Shown: piece after piece, positions 9,246 to 9,484 of the stretch
Numbering within the stretch: position 1 is the first letter of the stretch
Layout: every line of letters begins with the position of its first letter
Source of the DNA: an uncultured Bacilli bacterium
GTDB taxonomy: Bacteria > Bacillota_I > Bacilli_A > RF39 > UBA660
Direction: 5' to 3'
NCBI GenBank assembly: GCA_944364705.1
Contig: CALVWH010000117.1
Location: forward strand, 1 to 9,484
Length of the DNA stretch: 9,484 bases
The notes under the pieces: model-generated
Databases searched by the model: none
What the model was told of the DNA's origin: nothing
What the model saw: only the letters and a program-made list of their open reading frames with translations
Position numbers and translations under genes: made by a program

Positions 9246-9263
9246 AGAAATCTATTTTTTTTT
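9238..9263 (+). terminator. Intrinsic terminator of dusB-lysS-ackA
   Basis: A 9-bp perfect stem (AAAAATAGA at 9238-9246 with TCTATTTTT at 9251-9259) closes a GAAA tetraloop and runs into a T-tract (9254-9263). The stem includes the ackA TAG stop. The stem is AT-rich, but the GAAA loop and U-tract make it a good candidate. Confidence 0.82.
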
Positions 9264-9309
9264 CTAAGATTTTTGAATCCTATAAAAATCAATGTATTAA
9301 AATACTTGA

Positions 9310-9484
9310 CTTTATTATGAGAAGGTTAGGAATAAGTATTATTATAAATGGGTAAACCCTAAATTGCCAAAAAAATGTGACAAATGTGTGTTTTTACCAT
9401 TGTGTCAAGGCGGATGTAGAGCTGGCGAGTTAGGATATTTAAGCGTATTTTGTAAAAGAAATTTATCAGAGGTAAAAGATATGG
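9310..9484 (+). pseudogene. 5'-truncated radical SAM enzyme, C-terminal SPASM half-domain (runs off edge)
   Basis: An open frame after TGA 9307-9309 encodes ~58 residues to the window edge. It contains KWVNPKLPKKCDKCVFLPLC (ends 9405), then QGGCRAGELGYLSVFC. The cysteines (codons at 9376, 9385, 9403, 9415, 9451) give CX2CX5CX3C and a later Cys, which is the second half of the SPASM cluster-binding motif of radical SAM enzymes such as peptide maturases and sulfatase-maturing enzymes. The radical SAM core (CX3CX2C) and the first SPASM half are absent: upstream in this frame are stops at 9265, 9274, 9283, 9298 and 9307, and the other frames show no recognisable remnant. There is no ATG with an SD before the Cys motif. 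It is most simply a remnant of a deleted gene; the C-terminal end lies beyond the window. A small stand-alone [4Fe-4S] protein with an unusual start is less likely. Confidence 0.7.

Noticed and set aside
9294..9305. GTATT-AA-AATAC inverted repeat after ackA
   Set aside because: Loop of two bases and only AT-rich pairs; expected by chance in this composition.
9301..9309. TGA at 9307 read as Trp to extend the SPASM frame upstream (Mollicutes code)
   Set aside because: All Trp codons in the window are TGG, and TAA stops lie in the same frame at 9298 and 9283, so reassignment would not recover a longer gene.
9306..9349. TTGACT (9306-9311) as a -35 box for a promoter driving the SPASM fragment
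   Set aside because: No -10 box lies at 16-18 bases; the next TATAAA is more than 30 bases away, and no start codon follows in frame.

Overview
The window is very AT-rich, with A-rich coding strands, Shine-Dalgarno sites of the AAAGGTG/AGGTGG type, a T-box leader and class I/II synthetases of the Bacillota type. This points to a low-GC Gram-positive bacterium (Bacilli or a relative of the Mollicutes, possibly an uncultured gut lineage). The exact lineage is inference. The genetic code is the standard bacterial one: all of the more than thirty tryptophans in the genes are TGG, and no gene is interrupted by TGA.

Layout: (1) 1-2364, minus strand, the first ~788 codons of valS (valyl-tRNA synthetase), whose C-terminus runs off the left edge. 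(2) 2364-2699, a divergent intergenic region holding the valS T-box leader (specifier GUA, T-box motif, terminator) and a valS promoter on the minus strand, and a compact pcrA promoter on the plus strand. (3) 2699-5430, a plus-strand operon of pcrA (DNA helicase), an unrecognised 56-residue single-pass membrane protein, and an RDD-family membrane protein. The three are joined by overlapping SD/stop signals and a TAATG junction, and closed by an intrinsic terminator. (4) 5462-9263, a second plus-strand operon of dusB (tRNA dihydrouridine synthase), lysS (class II lysyl-tRNA synthetase) and ackA (acetate kinase), with a promoter before dusB, a possible second one before lysS, and a hairpin terminator overlapping the ackA stop. 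(5) 9264-9484, a stretch with no intact gene start, whose right part encodes the Cys-rich end of a SPASM domain from a radical SAM enzyme. It has no start codon and stops lie immediately upstream in its frame.

Most of the window is housekeeping: charging of tRNA with Val and Lys, tRNA modification, DNA repair, and acetate/ATP metabolism. I do not see a complete new system here. The items worth following up are the decapitated radical SAM/SPASM fragment at the right edge, which may be a scar or the edge of a peptide-modification locus, and the small membrane protein coupled to the RDD protein behind pcrA.
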